64,000 nt of DNA from Rhizobium jaguaris (GTDB lineage Bacteria > Pseudomonadota > Alphaproteobacteria > Rhizobiales > Rhizobiaceae). The notes beneath the pieces are model-generated. The model did no database searches. It saw only the letters and a list, made by a program, of their open reading frames with translations, and was not told where the DNA came from. This document shows, one piece after another, positions 10,410 to 19,758 of this stretch; position 1 is the first letter of the stretch, and each line of letters begins with the position of its first letter. The translations under genes were made by a program, and so were the position numbers. Location: assembly GCF_003627755.1 (NCBI RefSeq), contig NZ_CP032696.1, positions 62,001 through 126,000 on the forward strand. Direction: 5' to 3'.

Positions 10410-11717
10410 TCAAAGAAGACCCCGCGCAGCGAAGGAGGCGCTCGAAAGGCCGAGAATCTGTGCGACGGTCGGAGCGAAAGCCTCGGCAGAACTTCCGGCC
10501 AACCGGCGAGGCTCGATGCCGCCAAGACCGAAAAGGCACATACGGTCGTCTTCGATGGAGCCTGGACGGAAGCCATGGGTCGAAGCATATTGCGGTTTGC
10601 CGGTTGGGGTCTGAGCAGTCGTGCCGAGTGGCGTCTCCTCAAACGAGAATCCTGGCGGGGCGACATAGGTTGCTACCAGAGCCCGTTCGGCTACCGGCAC
10701 GTGATCGCTCGACCATGCTTCCACTTTGTGTTGGCCCAACAGTTGGTCGACGGTGGTGCGGTCCCGCGACCCGTCCACCAACACGTGAAGGGTCGCTCCT
10801 TCGCTTTCCCATATATGATCAGGAAGGATGGCCTGCGGATAGAGGGCCGTGTGGACGGCGCTGTGGCCATGATCGCTCGCGACGACGATGGCATAGTCGC
10901 TTTCGCGACCGACCCGTCGCAATCCATCGACCAACGCACCAATCATCAGGTCTGCCATGGAGATGGACCAATGCGCCGCCTCGCTTTCATAGCCGAATTG
11001 GTGCTGGATAGCATCGGTCATTTCGATTTCAGTCAAGATGAGATCGGGCGGATTGTCCGAACATGCGAGCGCACCCGCCGCGTTGACCATCAGATGGTCA
11101 GCGGCCAGTCCCGCCATCAAGGGTGTACTTGGAACGGTGTTCCGTGCGGCGGGAAACCCGAAGAGGTCGAGCACGCCAGCCGCGGCCAAGCGGCCCTCGG
11201 GATCCTTGATTATCCGGGCGCGACCGAGGCGATCTTCGGGCAGGCTCTTGAAGAACCGGCTTCCCTGCAAAAAGCCACGTTCCCACCAGGCAGGTACGAA
11301 GATGTTGCAATCGGCAGGGTCGACGAGACCAGCACCGATCGAGGCGACATCCAGTCCCGAATTCGTAGCGAGTTTGGCAATCGTCGGCACCCGCATGTAT
11401 TGCGCGTCGGCGCAGATGAAGGAGCCGTCTTTGACGATGTGATTGCCGTAGATGCCGTTCACCTGTGGCTCTGCTCCGGTCATCATGCTGGCGCGGCCGG
11501 GCATCGAGGTGCCGGGCATGGTGGGGCGCAGACGCTCCACCGAAAGCCCTTCGCCCGCCAGGCGCGACAGCGTCGGAAGCCGGTATCTGTGTTTTACAAA
11601 ATAGTCGGCGCTTACGCCATCCACCAGAATCACGATCGCCTTACTGGGCACCGGCTGATGCGTGACAGCAGGAATTGTAAGTGGGGAAACGTGCGTTGAC
11701 GCATCGGGCTTCATCAT
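10410..11717 (-). CDS. Alkaline-phosphatase superfamily phosphodiesterase (type I phosphodiesterase family)
   Basis: 435 residues. The protein has the AP-superfamily layout: an early metal aspartate in VILVDGVSADYF, a nucleophile region with RPTMPGTSMPGRAS, a central EMTDAIQHQ segment and a late metal-binding ASDHGH motif. There is no clear signal peptide, so it is probably cytoplasmic. It is the only gene of this cluster on the minus strand, convergent with the amidotransferase and divergent from the aminotransferase fusion at 11869. Members of the family hydrolyse phosphodiesters or phosphonates. Beside a CDP-alcohol phosphotransferase, a phosphodiester substrate is plausible. Confidence 0.85.
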   Translation of the reverse strand: MMKPDASTHVSPLTIPAVTHQPVPSKAIVILVDGVSADYFVKHRYRLPTLSRLAGEGLSVERLRPTMPGTSMPGRASMMTGAEPQVNGIYGNHIVKDGSFICADAQYMRVPTIAKLATNSGLDVASIGAGLVDPADCNIFVPAWWERGFLQGSRFFKSLPEDRLGRARIIKDPEGRLAAAGVLDLFGFPAARNTVPSTPLMAGLAADHLMVNAAGALACSDNPPDLILTEIEMTDAIQHQFGYESEAAHWSISMADLMIGALVDGLRRVGRESDYAIVVASDHGHSAVHTALYPQAILPDHIWESEGATLHVLVDGSRDRTTVDQLLGQHKVEAWSSDHVPVAERALVATYVAPPGFSFEETPLGTTAQTPTGKPQYASTHGFRPGSIEDDRMCLFGLGGIEPRRLAGSSAEAFAPTVAQILGLSSASFAARGLL

Positions 11718-11868
11718 TTGGCCACCTGGGAAAAGTCGAAACGGCCTTTTATCCGTTCTGAGTGACGCAAATGTGAACCTGTCATTTGGAAATTTCGCAA
11801 GAAGCCGGCCGCCCGCTGGGATCGGTCGAAAGCTTTAACCAATGTCTGTTTGGCCAAAGAGGGGTGTT

Positions 11869-13569
11869 ATGATGGCAATGGCAACGCGCGCGATTTTCCT
11901 CCTCGATTTCCGGGAAATACGTCTTTGGAGCGGCCGCTATGATGCACACTTGGTTCCTGTTTGCGGCGAAGCACTTTTGGACCGGCTAGCAACAACATGT
12001 TTGGAATGCGGCGTTTCGGAGCTCCTGATGGTTGCCAATGCCTTACCGGCCGATGGCCTCGAGGCGTTCTGCCGCAGGTTTGGGGCCACCGCCTATCCGC
12101 TGTCCGACATTAAGCTCATCGACGCACGTCTTCGTGAGGACAATGATACCTTCTTTATTTTTGGAACTCCGTTTTTCGACGGTTCCGTTCTTTATGGCTT
12201 GAAGCAAGGTCAGGGGCTACGAAGCACCGAGTGGCGGCCCGAAGCGCCCACCGGTGTTTATCGTCTCGGTAGCGACGATCTGCATGCGCTTCTGCTGGAG
12301 AGCGCTGCCTTCGGCGAAGTCAGACAGGTCTTCGGTGCGATTGCAGACGGTATATCGAGGATATCTGCAGCACCATCGCCCGAATATGCAGGCACCGCGG
12401 GTGAACTGCTCGATATTCGCGACGGAGTGGATGTCGCGATCGCGGAGTTTCGCTGCAACACGGAAAACCTTGTCAATCGCCTGGAGACAAGTGTCGGGGG
12501 ATACTGGAGAAAACCGATCGCAGAACATATGCTGCTCTGCAATACGCGCTTCCCGCCAAAAGCTTTTTTCCACCGGCTTCAATCGAGGATCGAAGGCGCT
12601 TTGACGTGCTATCCCTCTCAGCAAGTTGACATTGCGACCCTTGTCGCCGAGATGACTGCGCAGAGAAGTGACTATGTGGCGGTCGGAAACGGCGTGACCG
12701 AACTGATACTGGCTCTCTATTCCACCCTGAAACCGACGATCGCGGTTCCGACGCCGACCTTTGCAGGCTTCCAGACGCCGCTCCCAGAGGAGCAAAAGAA
12801 GAACTTCGTTCTGTGTGCACCCAATTTTGACCTAGACGTTCAGGCTTTCTTCGATTTCGTGGTTAGGAGCAATGCCGACACCGCAATCGTCATCAATCCG
12901 AACAATCCGACAGGCCGCTTGGTCGACTTCGCCGACATGGTATGGCTGATTGAAGCGCTCCGATCCACAGGCCGGCGGTTAATCGTCGACGAATCCTTCA
13001 TCGATTTTCCCGCCGACGGCCGGCGCCATAGTGTCGAGAGCCTGGTGTCTTTCCACGACAAGCTGATCGTGGTGAAAAGTCTCGGAAAGGTCTTCGGGCT
13101 CGGCGGAATGAGGCTTGGTTATCTCATGAGCAGCGACACTGAGCTCGTAGCCTGCGTCCGGCGGAAGCTGCCCTTGTGGAACATCAACGGCGTCGCGGAA
13201 TGCGCGCTCTTCCTTCTGGCCGAATTTCTGGAGGAACTGGAGGATAGTTTGACGTTGCTACGCAGTGATCGAGAGCACTTCCAGCGCGATCTCAAGACCG
13301 TCCCGGGCCTCGAGGTGGTGCCGTCGCAAACCAATTTCGTGCTGTGCCGGCTGCCGCAGAATTCCCCATCCGCCGCGAAGCTGAAGCACAACCTCATCCG
13401 GCGCGAATCCGTCCTCGTCAGAGAATGCGGCTATCAAACGATGAAGGATGCTGATCGCTATCTTCGCCTTTCGGTTCGCAGTCCGGAGGAAAATCAAGCG
13501 CTCGTCAATATCCTGAAGCGCAATCTTGGCCAATGCACCGGCGGCTCCGAATCGTCCCTCGTCCGATAG
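11869..13569 (+). CDS. Fusion of a nucleotidyltransferase-like domain and a class I/II aminotransferase (HisC/CobD type)
   Basis: 566 residues from the ATG at 11869 (AAAGAGGGG just upstream; the next ATG at 11872 is equally possible). Residues about 5-200 resemble a sugar-phosphate or choline-phosphate nucleotidyltransferase fold (LVPVCGEALLDR), but the glycine-rich nucleotide loop is replaced by DFREIRLWSGR. From about residue 210 it is a PLP fold-type I aminotransferase: NPNNPTGR, an IVDESF aspartate and the Schiff-base Lys (about K407) in SLGKVFGLGG. The C-terminal part resembles histidinol-phosphate aminotransferase and threonine-phosphate decarboxylase. Known fusions of this general layout activate amino-phosphonates or amino-alcohol phosphates with CTP. 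Here the nucleotidyl domain may have lost catalysis. Confidence 0.85.
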   Translation: MMAMATRAIFLLDFREIRLWSGRYDAHLVPVCGEALLDRLATTCLECGVSELLMVANALPADGLEAFCRRFGATAYPLSDIKLIDARLREDNDTFFIFGTPFFDGSVLYGLKQGQGLRSTEWRPEAPTGVYRLGSDDLHALLLESAAFGEVRQVFGAIADGISRISAAPSPEYAGTAGELLDIRDGVDVAIAEFRCNTENLVNRLETSVGGYWRKPIAEHMLLCNTRFPPKAFFHRLQSRIEGALTCYPSQQVDIATLVAEMTAQRSDYVAVGNGVTELILALYSTLKPTIAVPTPTFAGFQTPLPEEQKKNFVLCAPNFDLDVQAFFDFVVRSNADTAIVINPNNPTGRLVDFADMVWLIEALRSTGRRLIVDESFIDFPADGRRHSVESLVSFHDKLIVVKSLGKVFGLGGMRLGYLMSSDTELVACVRRKLPLWNINGVAECALFLLAEFLEELEDSLTLLRSDREHFQRDLKTVPGLEVVPSQTNFVLCRLPQNSPSAAKLKHNLIRRESVLVRECGYQTMKDADRYLRLSVRSPEENQALVNILKRNLGQCTGGSESSLVR

Positions 13570-14016
13570 TAGCAGGGGTATGGGCTTGCGACGAAGAGAC
13601 GATTGTTTCACATTCTACGAAGCTTTCTCGGGTGCGCGACGAGTCATACGCCGTCCATGAGTTATGCTCTCTTGGCGCTCGGCCGCCCGCCGGCGGACGC
13701 CGATGTCATTCGTTGACGCACTCGATACACGTATTTCGCCTGCATGGTTCTGATCGACGCCATTGTTCGCGGCCAACTGTCATCTTTCAAAGAGACGATA
13801 CCATGACATCGATTCTAATCGCCGTTTGGTCCTGGCACGTGGCGCCGCGCCGTGGGGAGAAAGCGCCGCTGCGGCAGTCAGCCGCGTTATGTTTGGCCAC
13901 GCAATTGTAACGCACCTCGGCCTATGATCCAAAGCAGGCCAATTTAAGTGTATGGTTCTGCGCAGTGTGTACGGAAACGATCCTGTGCCGCAGGATCAAC
14001 GAAGATCGGTCAAAGC
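13570..14016. other. Intergenic region before the DeoR gene
   Basis: About 450 bases with no convincing coding region and no clear terminator. It separates the biosynthetic cluster from the DeoR-importer unit and presumably holds the DeoR promoter. Confidence 0.4.
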
Positions 14017-14793
14017 ATGTCGTCAAGCCACCAGCGTCGAAAACAAATCCTGTCTATGATTGAAGCCACCGGAGAGGTGCGTACCCGCGAGCTCATAGAA
14101 ATGCTCGGGATATCGGAAGAGACGGTTCGCCGCGATCTTAAAATGTTCGAACGCAGCGGGCGGGTGGTGCGGGTCCATGGCGGAGCCGTCGCTACCGGAG
14201 AACCAAAGTTGCTCGCGCTCGCATCGCGCTCCACCAGCCAGGCAGGTCAAAAGGACGATATCGCCAGCATGGCGCTGTCCTTGCTGAAGCCCGGCCAGAA
14301 CGTTTTTCTTGGGGGAGGCAGCACAGTACTGGCGCTGGCACGCCGGATATCAGCGCTTCCGAAGATGCGAATCGTGACCAACATGATCGACACCTGCATC
14401 GCCGCCGCCGAGGGCGGTCGACATGAGGTCAGCCTACTCGGTGGCAACTTCAATGCCGATCATCGTAGCGTCATGGGGCCGCTAGCGCTTAGAACTCTTG
14501 AAGAGCAGTTGCTCGATCTCGCTATTATCGGCGTCAATGCCGTTGATCCGGAGAGAGGTTTTTTCGATCATGAGGAGATCGGACAGTCATTAGCGGCAAC
14601 GCTTGCCCGTCAGGCCGAGAAGGTCGTCATCCTGGCTGACCACACGAAATTCGACGTGCGCGCGCGATTTCGCATCTTGCCACCCCAGGCCATCTCCGTC
14701 CTCGTCACCGACCGAATTCCATCCGCGCGGGCGCTCGAACTGTTCGGGCGTGTTCGCGTCAATGTAATTTGGGCGGGGCGGAAACCGTCATGA
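14017..14793 (+). CDS. DeoR-family transcriptional regulator
   Basis: 258 residues from the ATG at 14017; a longer frame reaches 13948, but the shorter form matches the family (QRRKQILSMIEATGEV start). The N-terminal helix-turn-helix reads VRTRELIEMLGISEETVRRDL. It is followed by the DeoR sensor domain with FLGGGSTVLALARRI and TNMIDTCIAA phosphosugar-site motifs and a late VVILADHTKFD segment. DeoR proteins usually respond to sugar phosphates. It lies directly ahead of an ABC importer and is its likely regulator; repeated CATAAA elements in between are candidate operators. A DeoR regulator with a peptide/opine-type importer recalls AccR of agrocinopine systems. Confidence 0.92.
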   Translation: MSSSHQRRKQILSMIEATGEVRTRELIEMLGISEETVRRDLKMFERSGRVVRVHGGAVATGEPKLLALASRSTSQAGQKDDIASMALSLLKPGQNVFLGGGSTVLALARRISALPKMRIVTNMIDTCIAAAEGGRHEVSLLGGNFNADHRSVMGPLALRTLEEQLLDLAIIGVNAVDPERGFFDHEEIGQSLAATLARQAEKVVILADHTKFDVRARFRILPPQAISVLVTDRIPSARALELFGRVRVNVIWAGRKPS

Positions 14794-14961
14794 ACCCACA
14801 TTTCAGTTCAAAACATTCCGTCGTTATTTTGACCGACATATGCTGTAAATACTGGACTTTTGCCTACAAACACGACCAATTCGCGTCGCCTTTCCGACAA
14901 TTTTCCTTCAAACGCAGAAGTTGATGTCGTAATCATTTCACTTCGCTGGTACCTTAGCCCT

Positions 14962-15000
14962 CATAAATCCATCGCATTCACGCATAAAACCGTCATAAAT
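14962..15000 (+). promoter_or_regulatory. Candidate DeoR operator: three CATAAA direct repeats
   Basis: CATAAA occurs at 14962, 14983 and 14994, spaced 21 and 11 bases, so the copies lie on the same face of the helix. They sit in the 468-base gap between the DeoR gene and the importer operon. Assignment as an operator is inference from position and phasing. Confidence 0.4.
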
Positions 15001-15261
15001 ATCCGCTAATAGTCCTCGCAGCCGACACGCTAAATGATCAGCAAGGGTGACGGAGGAGGATGCGTTGCAGGAAGATCTGACGGTGGGGACATATCAACGA
15101 ACCAAATGCCTTTTTCGCGGCTAAGATGACCTGGTAGGCGCGGACCACCCGACCCGAATCCCCGAATGACGTAATAGCATCCGAGCTCACCGTTCGGATG
15201 GGGCGATGTTTTTTGCCTAAAGTTCTTAAATCCCGAGCAATTTCACAAAGGACAGGACACC

Positions 15262-16824
15262 ATGATCGATAGGCGTGAATTCTTGACCCTGGCAGCCATA
15301 TCCGCCGGATACGCAGCCATGTCTGATATTGGCCTGGCGGCCACCGACGACTCGCGAAAGGCATTAACGATTGCGGTTCAGGACCTTCGAACCGTTCTCG
15401 AGCCGATCGACGAATCCTCTATTGCCAATGTTGCCTGGCGCGTCCAATACAGTATCTTCGATCAACTGCTGCGAACGGATTACAACGACAATTTCCGTCT
15501 TCACTTCGCGCTCGCGGAGACGGTTAAGCAGATCAATGAAACGACCTACGAGGTGACGCTCCGCCGAGGCGTGAAATTTCATAACGGCGCGGAAATGACG
15601 GCCGACGATGTAGTGTTTTCGCTGGGTCGAGAGCGGCTTTTGGGCGACAAGGCGCCAGGGGCGGCCGTCAAGGCTAATTTTCTGTCCTCCTTCGACTCAA
15701 TTGAGAAGCTGGCCGCTGATCGGGTGCAGATCACAACGAAGTCGCCCGACCCGGTATTTTTGAAGCGATTAGGTGCCTGGGGAACCCAGATCATCAGCGC
15801 TGAAGCCTGGAGGGGGGCAAAGTCCTATTCGGATTGGGCGCAGCGGCCAATCGGGACAGGTCCATATCGGATCGCACAAACCAACACCGGCGATTCCATC
15901 CTGCTCGAGTCCCATGATGCTTATTGGGGAGGCCGACCGCCGTTCAAATCAATTCGTTTCAAAAAGGTTCCGGAAATTGCCGCGCGCATCGCGGGCCTGC
16001 AATCCGGCGACTATGATATCGTAACCGACATTACGCCAGATCATATGAACGAAATCGATGGAAAACCCGGACTCGAAGTCTTAGGGGGGAATTCGGCTTG
16101 GTTTCGTTTTCTCACCTTTTCTGCGCGCAAGTGCGCGCCGCTTAAAGACGTGAGAGTGCGTCAGGCCATTGCTCTTTCCATAGACAGAAATGCACTGGCG
16201 CATGGCCTATGGGACGGTCGGGCGAGCGTGCCGTCGGGATGGCAGCTTCCCATCTTCGGGGATCTGAACGATGCGTCACGCCCGCCATTGTCCTTCGATC
16301 CAGATCGGGCAAGACAGCTTCTTGCCAGCGCGAGCTACCGTGGCGAGGAGATCCCTTACCCGACGGTCGGCAATTACTATCCAATGCAATTCGCAGAAAA
16401 TCAGGCTTTGGTCGAAATGTGGAAGGCCGTCGGGCTTAACGTCAAGCTGGTCATGTGCGAAAACTGGGACCAGGTCGCCAATATTCCCGGCATTTTCGAC
16501 GAGTCAGGCGGTGCTTTTTACGCCGATCCGATTGCAACGCTGTGGCAGATCATAGGACCGACCAACGGTCTTCAAAGCAACGGCGATTGGTCGAGTAGTG
16601 AATTCAACTCGCTCGGCGACGAACTCGGTTCAACTGTCGATTTGGCGCATCGCAAACAGATTTGGCAGCGCATGCAGGACATCGTCGACCGTGATGATCC
16701 TCCGATCACGCCCCTGCATTCAATGCCCTTCATCTATGGAAAGAAGGCCGGAATCGATTGGATGCCGACCCCTCTTCCGCAGATGTATCTGGGACCGTCG
16801 CTTCCCTCTGAGCCCGTGATCTGA
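15262..16824 (+). CDS. ABC importer substrate-binding protein, peptide/opine family 5
   Basis: 520 residues, with a twin-arginine-like start (IDRREFLTLAAISAG) before the mature domain, so it is exported to the periplasm. Family SBP_bac_5 features are visible: YEVTLRRGVKFHNG, ADDVVFSLGR, GTGPYRI and KDVRVRQAIALSIDR. The ribosome site AAAGGA precedes the ATG. It opens a five-gene importer operon (binding protein, two ATPases, two permeases). Proteins of this family bind oligopeptides, nickel or opines including agrocinopines; the ligand cannot be decided here. Confidence 0.93.
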   Translation: MIDRREFLTLAAISAGYAAMSDIGLAATDDSRKALTIAVQDLRTVLEPIDESSIANVAWRVQYSIFDQLLRTDYNDNFRLHFALAETVKQINETTYEVTLRRGVKFHNGAEMTADDVVFSLGRERLLGDKAPGAAVKANFLSSFDSIEKLAADRVQITTKSPDPVFLKRLGAWGTQIISAEAWRGAKSYSDWAQRPIGTGPYRIAQTNTGDSILLESHDAYWGGRPPFKSIRFKKVPEIAARIAGLQSGDYDIVTDITPDHMNEIDGKPGLEVLGGNSAWFRFLTFSARKCAPLKDVRVRQAIALSIDRNALAHGLWDGRASVPSGWQLPIFGDLNDASRPPLSFDPDRARQLLASASYRGEEIPYPTVGNYYPMQFAENQALVEMWKAVGLNVKLVMCENWDQVANIPGIFDESGGAFYADPIATLWQIIGPTNGLQSNGDWSSSEFNSLGDELGSTVDLAHRKQIWQRMQDIVDRDDPPITPLHSMPFIYGKKAGIDWMPTPLPQMYLGPSLPSEPVI

Positions 16825-16840
16825 GCAGGGATTATCCACG

Positions 16841-17860
16841 ATGCACTACGGATTGAATTCTGTGGCTCCGATGCCCGTTTCACCTGCCTGTGGCGAGCCC
16901 GTCCTTGGGATCAAGGGACTCCGACTGCAAATTGGCGATACGGCGATCTTGCACGGCGTGGACCTGGCGGTACATGAGGGCGAGGCCGTCGGGATAGTCG
17001 GGGAATCGGGAAGCGGAAAATCGATGACGTGGCGAGCAGCTCTCGGGCTGCTCCCCAAAGGTGCAAGCACATCCGGCGAGGTGACGTTCGCCGGCCGGAA
17101 CATCCTTGCGACGGCCGAGCATGACCTCGAAGGCATTCGTGGACGCCGCATTGCGGCGATTTTCCAGGATGCCGCTTCCGCACTTAACCCGATCCAACGG
17201 GTTGGATCCCAGATCCTCGAATCTCTTCGTATACACAGAAGCCTTAATGGCGCGGCGGCAAAAGCGGAAATGTTGCGCCTGCTCGATCAGGTTGGGATCG
17301 TGGACGCCGCCAACCGCTCTCGGGCGTATCCACATGAGTTGTCCGGTGGGCAAAACCAGCGCATGGCCATCGCCATGGCTCTGGCCGGGAACCCGGAAAT
17401 ATTGATTGCCGATGAACCGACGACGGCGCTCGATCCAACCATCCAGGCGCAGATATTGATGCTCCTCAAGCGCATTCAGCTTGAGCGCGCGATGAGCGTC
17501 ATCTTGATCAGCCACGACCTTGGCGCCGTGGCGGCGCTCTGCAATCGCGTCTGTGTCATGTATGCGGGCAGGATTGTCGAGGATGCGCCGACAGCGGAGC
17601 TACTTTCTAAGCCTGAGCATCCCTATACGCGTGCCTTGATCGCGTCAATTCCACCCCTGAGCGGCGAGCGCAAACGCTTGCAGGCCATTGGCGGAGAACC
17701 GCCGGATCCTCGGCACATGCCAAAAGGCTGCGCCTATGCGCCCCGCTGCAGTAGTCTTTCCGAAGAATGCAAGGAATCGATACCGGCTCCGGTTTGCCTA
17801 CGTGGCAGTCATTCCATCCGGTGCTTCACGGCCACGCGTGCGCTGGGTTTGGCACCATGA
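16841..17860 (+). CDS. ABC importer ATPase, DppD/OppD type
   Basis: 339 residues. Walker A is GESGSGKS, the signature LSGGQNQR and Walker [13 protein letters not shown], with the switch ISHDLG. The C-terminal oligopeptide-transporter extension with cysteines (GCAYAPRCS) is present. It begins 16 bases after the binding-protein stop and its stop codon overlaps the start of the second ATPase (ATGA), so translation is coupled. The protein energises uptake through the two permeases encoded downstream. Confidence 0.93.
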   Translation: MHYGLNSVAPMPVSPACGEPVLGIKGLRLQIGDTAILHGVDLAVHEGEAVGIVGESGSGKSMTWRAALGLLPKGASTSGEVTFAGRNILATAEHDLEGIRGRRIAAIFQDAASALNPIQRVGSQILESLRIHRSLNGAAAKAEMLRLLDQVGIVDAANRSRAYPHELSGGQNQRMAIAMALAGNPEILIADEPTTALDPTIQAQILMLLKRIQLERAMSVILISHDLGAVAALCNRVCVMYAGRIVEDAPTAELLSKPEHPYTRALIASIPPLSGERKRLQAIGGEPPDPRHMPKGCAYAPRCSSLSEECKESIPAPVCLRGSHSIRCFTATRALGLAP

Positions 17861-18831
17861 CACTTCTGTCCGTCAACGCCATTACGCGCCGGTACACATC
17901 GCCAGGCTTTTGCTTTGGTCGGAAGAGGCCGATTGTTGCGGTGGAGAACGTGTCACTGTCACTTCAACAGGGCACGATCCTCGGTTTGGTCGGAGAATCG
18001 GGCTCCGGAAAGTCGACGACTGGCAAGTTGGTGCTCGGCCTTGAGAAGCCCGATAGCGGTGAAGTCATTTTTGCCGGCAATCCACTGCCGGCCGCGCGCG
18101 ACAGTTCCTGGCGAAGTCTCAGGGCACAGATGCAGATGGTCTATCAGGATCCACTTGCGGCCATGGATCCGCGGATGACTATTTCATCAATTATATCGGA
18201 GCCGCTGCACATCCATGGCATTGGCAACAGTGACGAGCGCGACGAACGAGTCTCCGTGCTGCTGCGATCTGTTGGACTTGGTGGCGATATTGGCAAGCGA
18301 TATCCGCATGAACTGTCGGGAGGCCAGAGACAAAGGGTCGTTCTGGCGCGTGCTTTGGCAAGCGGCCCGCGCCTCCTAGTCTGCGATGAGCCAGTCTCCG
18401 CGCTCGACGTCTCGATCCAGGCGCAAATCCTTAACCTTCTTGCCGATCTGCGCGACGAGTTTCATTTGACTATCCTCTTCATCAGTCACGACATGCGCGC
18501 AGTTCGCAGCATCTGTGACGAACTTGCGGTGATGTATCTCGGAAATATCGTTGAGATCGGTCAGACGGACGACATCGTCCACGCTCCTGCCCATCCCTAT
18601 ACCCGCGCCCTGATGTCGGCGGTTCCCGCCCTCGGACGAATAATCACCGAAATGGACCTCATCGACGGCGAAGTCGATAGTGGGTCAACTGAGACAGAGG
18701 GCTGCAAGTTTTATCGGCGTTGCCCGCATGCGACCTACCGCTGCCGCCAGGAAAGGCCTCGACTTGCCGCCGTAGTGCCGGGACGGCAGGTTGCCTGTCA
18801 TTTTGTCGAAGAGAACGGGGGCGTGCCGTGA
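17857..18831 (+). CDS. ABC importer ATPase, DppF/OppF type
   Basis: 324 residues, starting at the ATG at 17857 that overlaps the previous stop. Walker [10 protein letters not shown], signature LSGGQRQR, Walker B LLVCDEPVSALD and ISHDMR are all intact. The C-terminal extension contains the YRRCPHATYRC cysteine pattern of this subfamily. It pairs with the preceding ATPase as the heterodimeric motor. Its stop overlaps the GTG start of the permease gene (GTGA). Confidence 0.93.
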   Translation: MTLLSVNAITRRYTSPGFCFGRKRPIVAVENVSLSLQQGTILGLVGESGSGKSTTGKLVLGLEKPDSGEVIFAGNPLPAARDSSWRSLRAQMQMVYQDPLAAMDPRMTISSIISEPLHIHGIGNSDERDERVSVLLRSVGLGGDIGKRYPHELSGGQRQRVVLARALASGPRLLVCDEPVSALDVSIQAQILNLLADLRDEFHLTILFISHDMRAVRSICDELAVMYLGNIVEIGQTDDIVHAPAHPYTRALMSAVPALGRIITEMDLIDGEVDSGSTETEGCKFYRRCPHATYRCRQERPRLAAVVPGRQVACHFVEENGGVP

Positions 18832-19745
18832 CGCGCTTTGCAGCTGTCAGAATCCTTCGCACCCTTCTTACGCTCATCGTTTCGGTGAGCATCACCTTTG
18901 TAGTCCTACGCGCATCGGGGGATGCGGCGTTGCAGATCTTGGGTCCGAACGCCAGGGCGCCGGATATTGCCGCGTTCCGTCGCGAGTGGGGCCTCGATCA
19001 GCCCATCTGGGTGCAATATGTTCTCTATCTGCGCAACTTGCTGCATGGTGACCTCGGCAAATCGATGCTGGACGGTCAGGATGCATTGGCGATCGTGCTA
19101 GCCAGGGTCGCTGTTACGCTGCAGCTGACCCTGCCGGCGCTTGCGGTAAACATTCTTCTTGGGATTCCAGCGGGAATTTGTTCAGCTCTCTATCGCGACA
19201 CCGTCGTCGACAGATCGCTGATGATTGCCTCGGTGATCGGTTTTACCGTGCCAAGCTTCGTCCTTGCGTTAATCCTGATTCTGGTGTTTTCGGTGTGGCT
19301 CGGTGTTCTCCCCTCCGGCGGCGCAGATAGTCTTGCGAGCGGTGTCCTGCCGATTGCGACCCTGGGCATTGGTGGCGCCGCCGTGCTCGCCCGTTATACC
19401 AAGAGCGCTATGGTCGCCGTTCTTGGCCGGCTATATATCACCGCCGCAAGCGCAAAGGGCATTCGATGGAAAAATGTCGTCCGTAACCATGCCTTTCCAA
19501 ATGCGGCCATTCCGATTGTGACGTTGTTCGGGCTGATGTTGGGCAGTCAAATCGCCGGCTCAGTGCTGATAGAAGCTGTGTTTGGTTGGCCGGGGATCGG
19601 ACAGTTGCTCGTCACGTCCGTTGCCAACCGAGACTTGGCGGTCGTCCAAGTCATCCTGCTGCTCGTGACCGCGACGATGACCGTTTCCAATCTTCTCGTC
19701 GATGTTCTCTACGGATTCATCGATCCGAGAATGAGACATGCGTAA
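18828..19745 (+). CDS. ABC importer permease, DppB type
   Basis: 305 residues from a GTG start at 18828, chosen because it overlaps the upstream stop and gives the normal N-terminal membrane helix (ILRTLLTLIVSVSITFVVL). About six membrane segments are visible, plus the family features GLDQPIWVQY and a KGIRWKNVVRNHAFPNA cytoplasmic coupling loop. The next gene overlaps or nearly overlaps its end. It forms the membrane channel with the DppC-type subunit. Confidence 0.92.
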   Translation: MTRFAAVRILRTLLTLIVSVSITFVVLRASGDAALQILGPNARAPDIAAFRREWGLDQPIWVQYVLYLRNLLHGDLGKSMLDGQDALAIVLARVAVTLQLTLPALAVNILLGIPAGICSALYRDTVVDRSLMIASVIGFTVPSFVLALILILVFSVWLGVLPSGGADSLASGVLPIATLGIGGAAVLARYTKSAMVAVLGRLYITAASAKGIRWKNVVRNHAFPNAAIPIVTLFGLMLGSQIAGSVLIEAVFGWPGIGQLLVTSVANRDLAVVQVILLLVTATMTVSNLLVDVLYGFIDPRMRHA

Positions 19746-19758
19746 GGATGAATTTCCG

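Noticed and set aside
10281..11699. A 472-codon plus-strand frame
   Set aside because: It is antisense to the phosphodiesterase gene, whose AP-superfamily motifs are clear.
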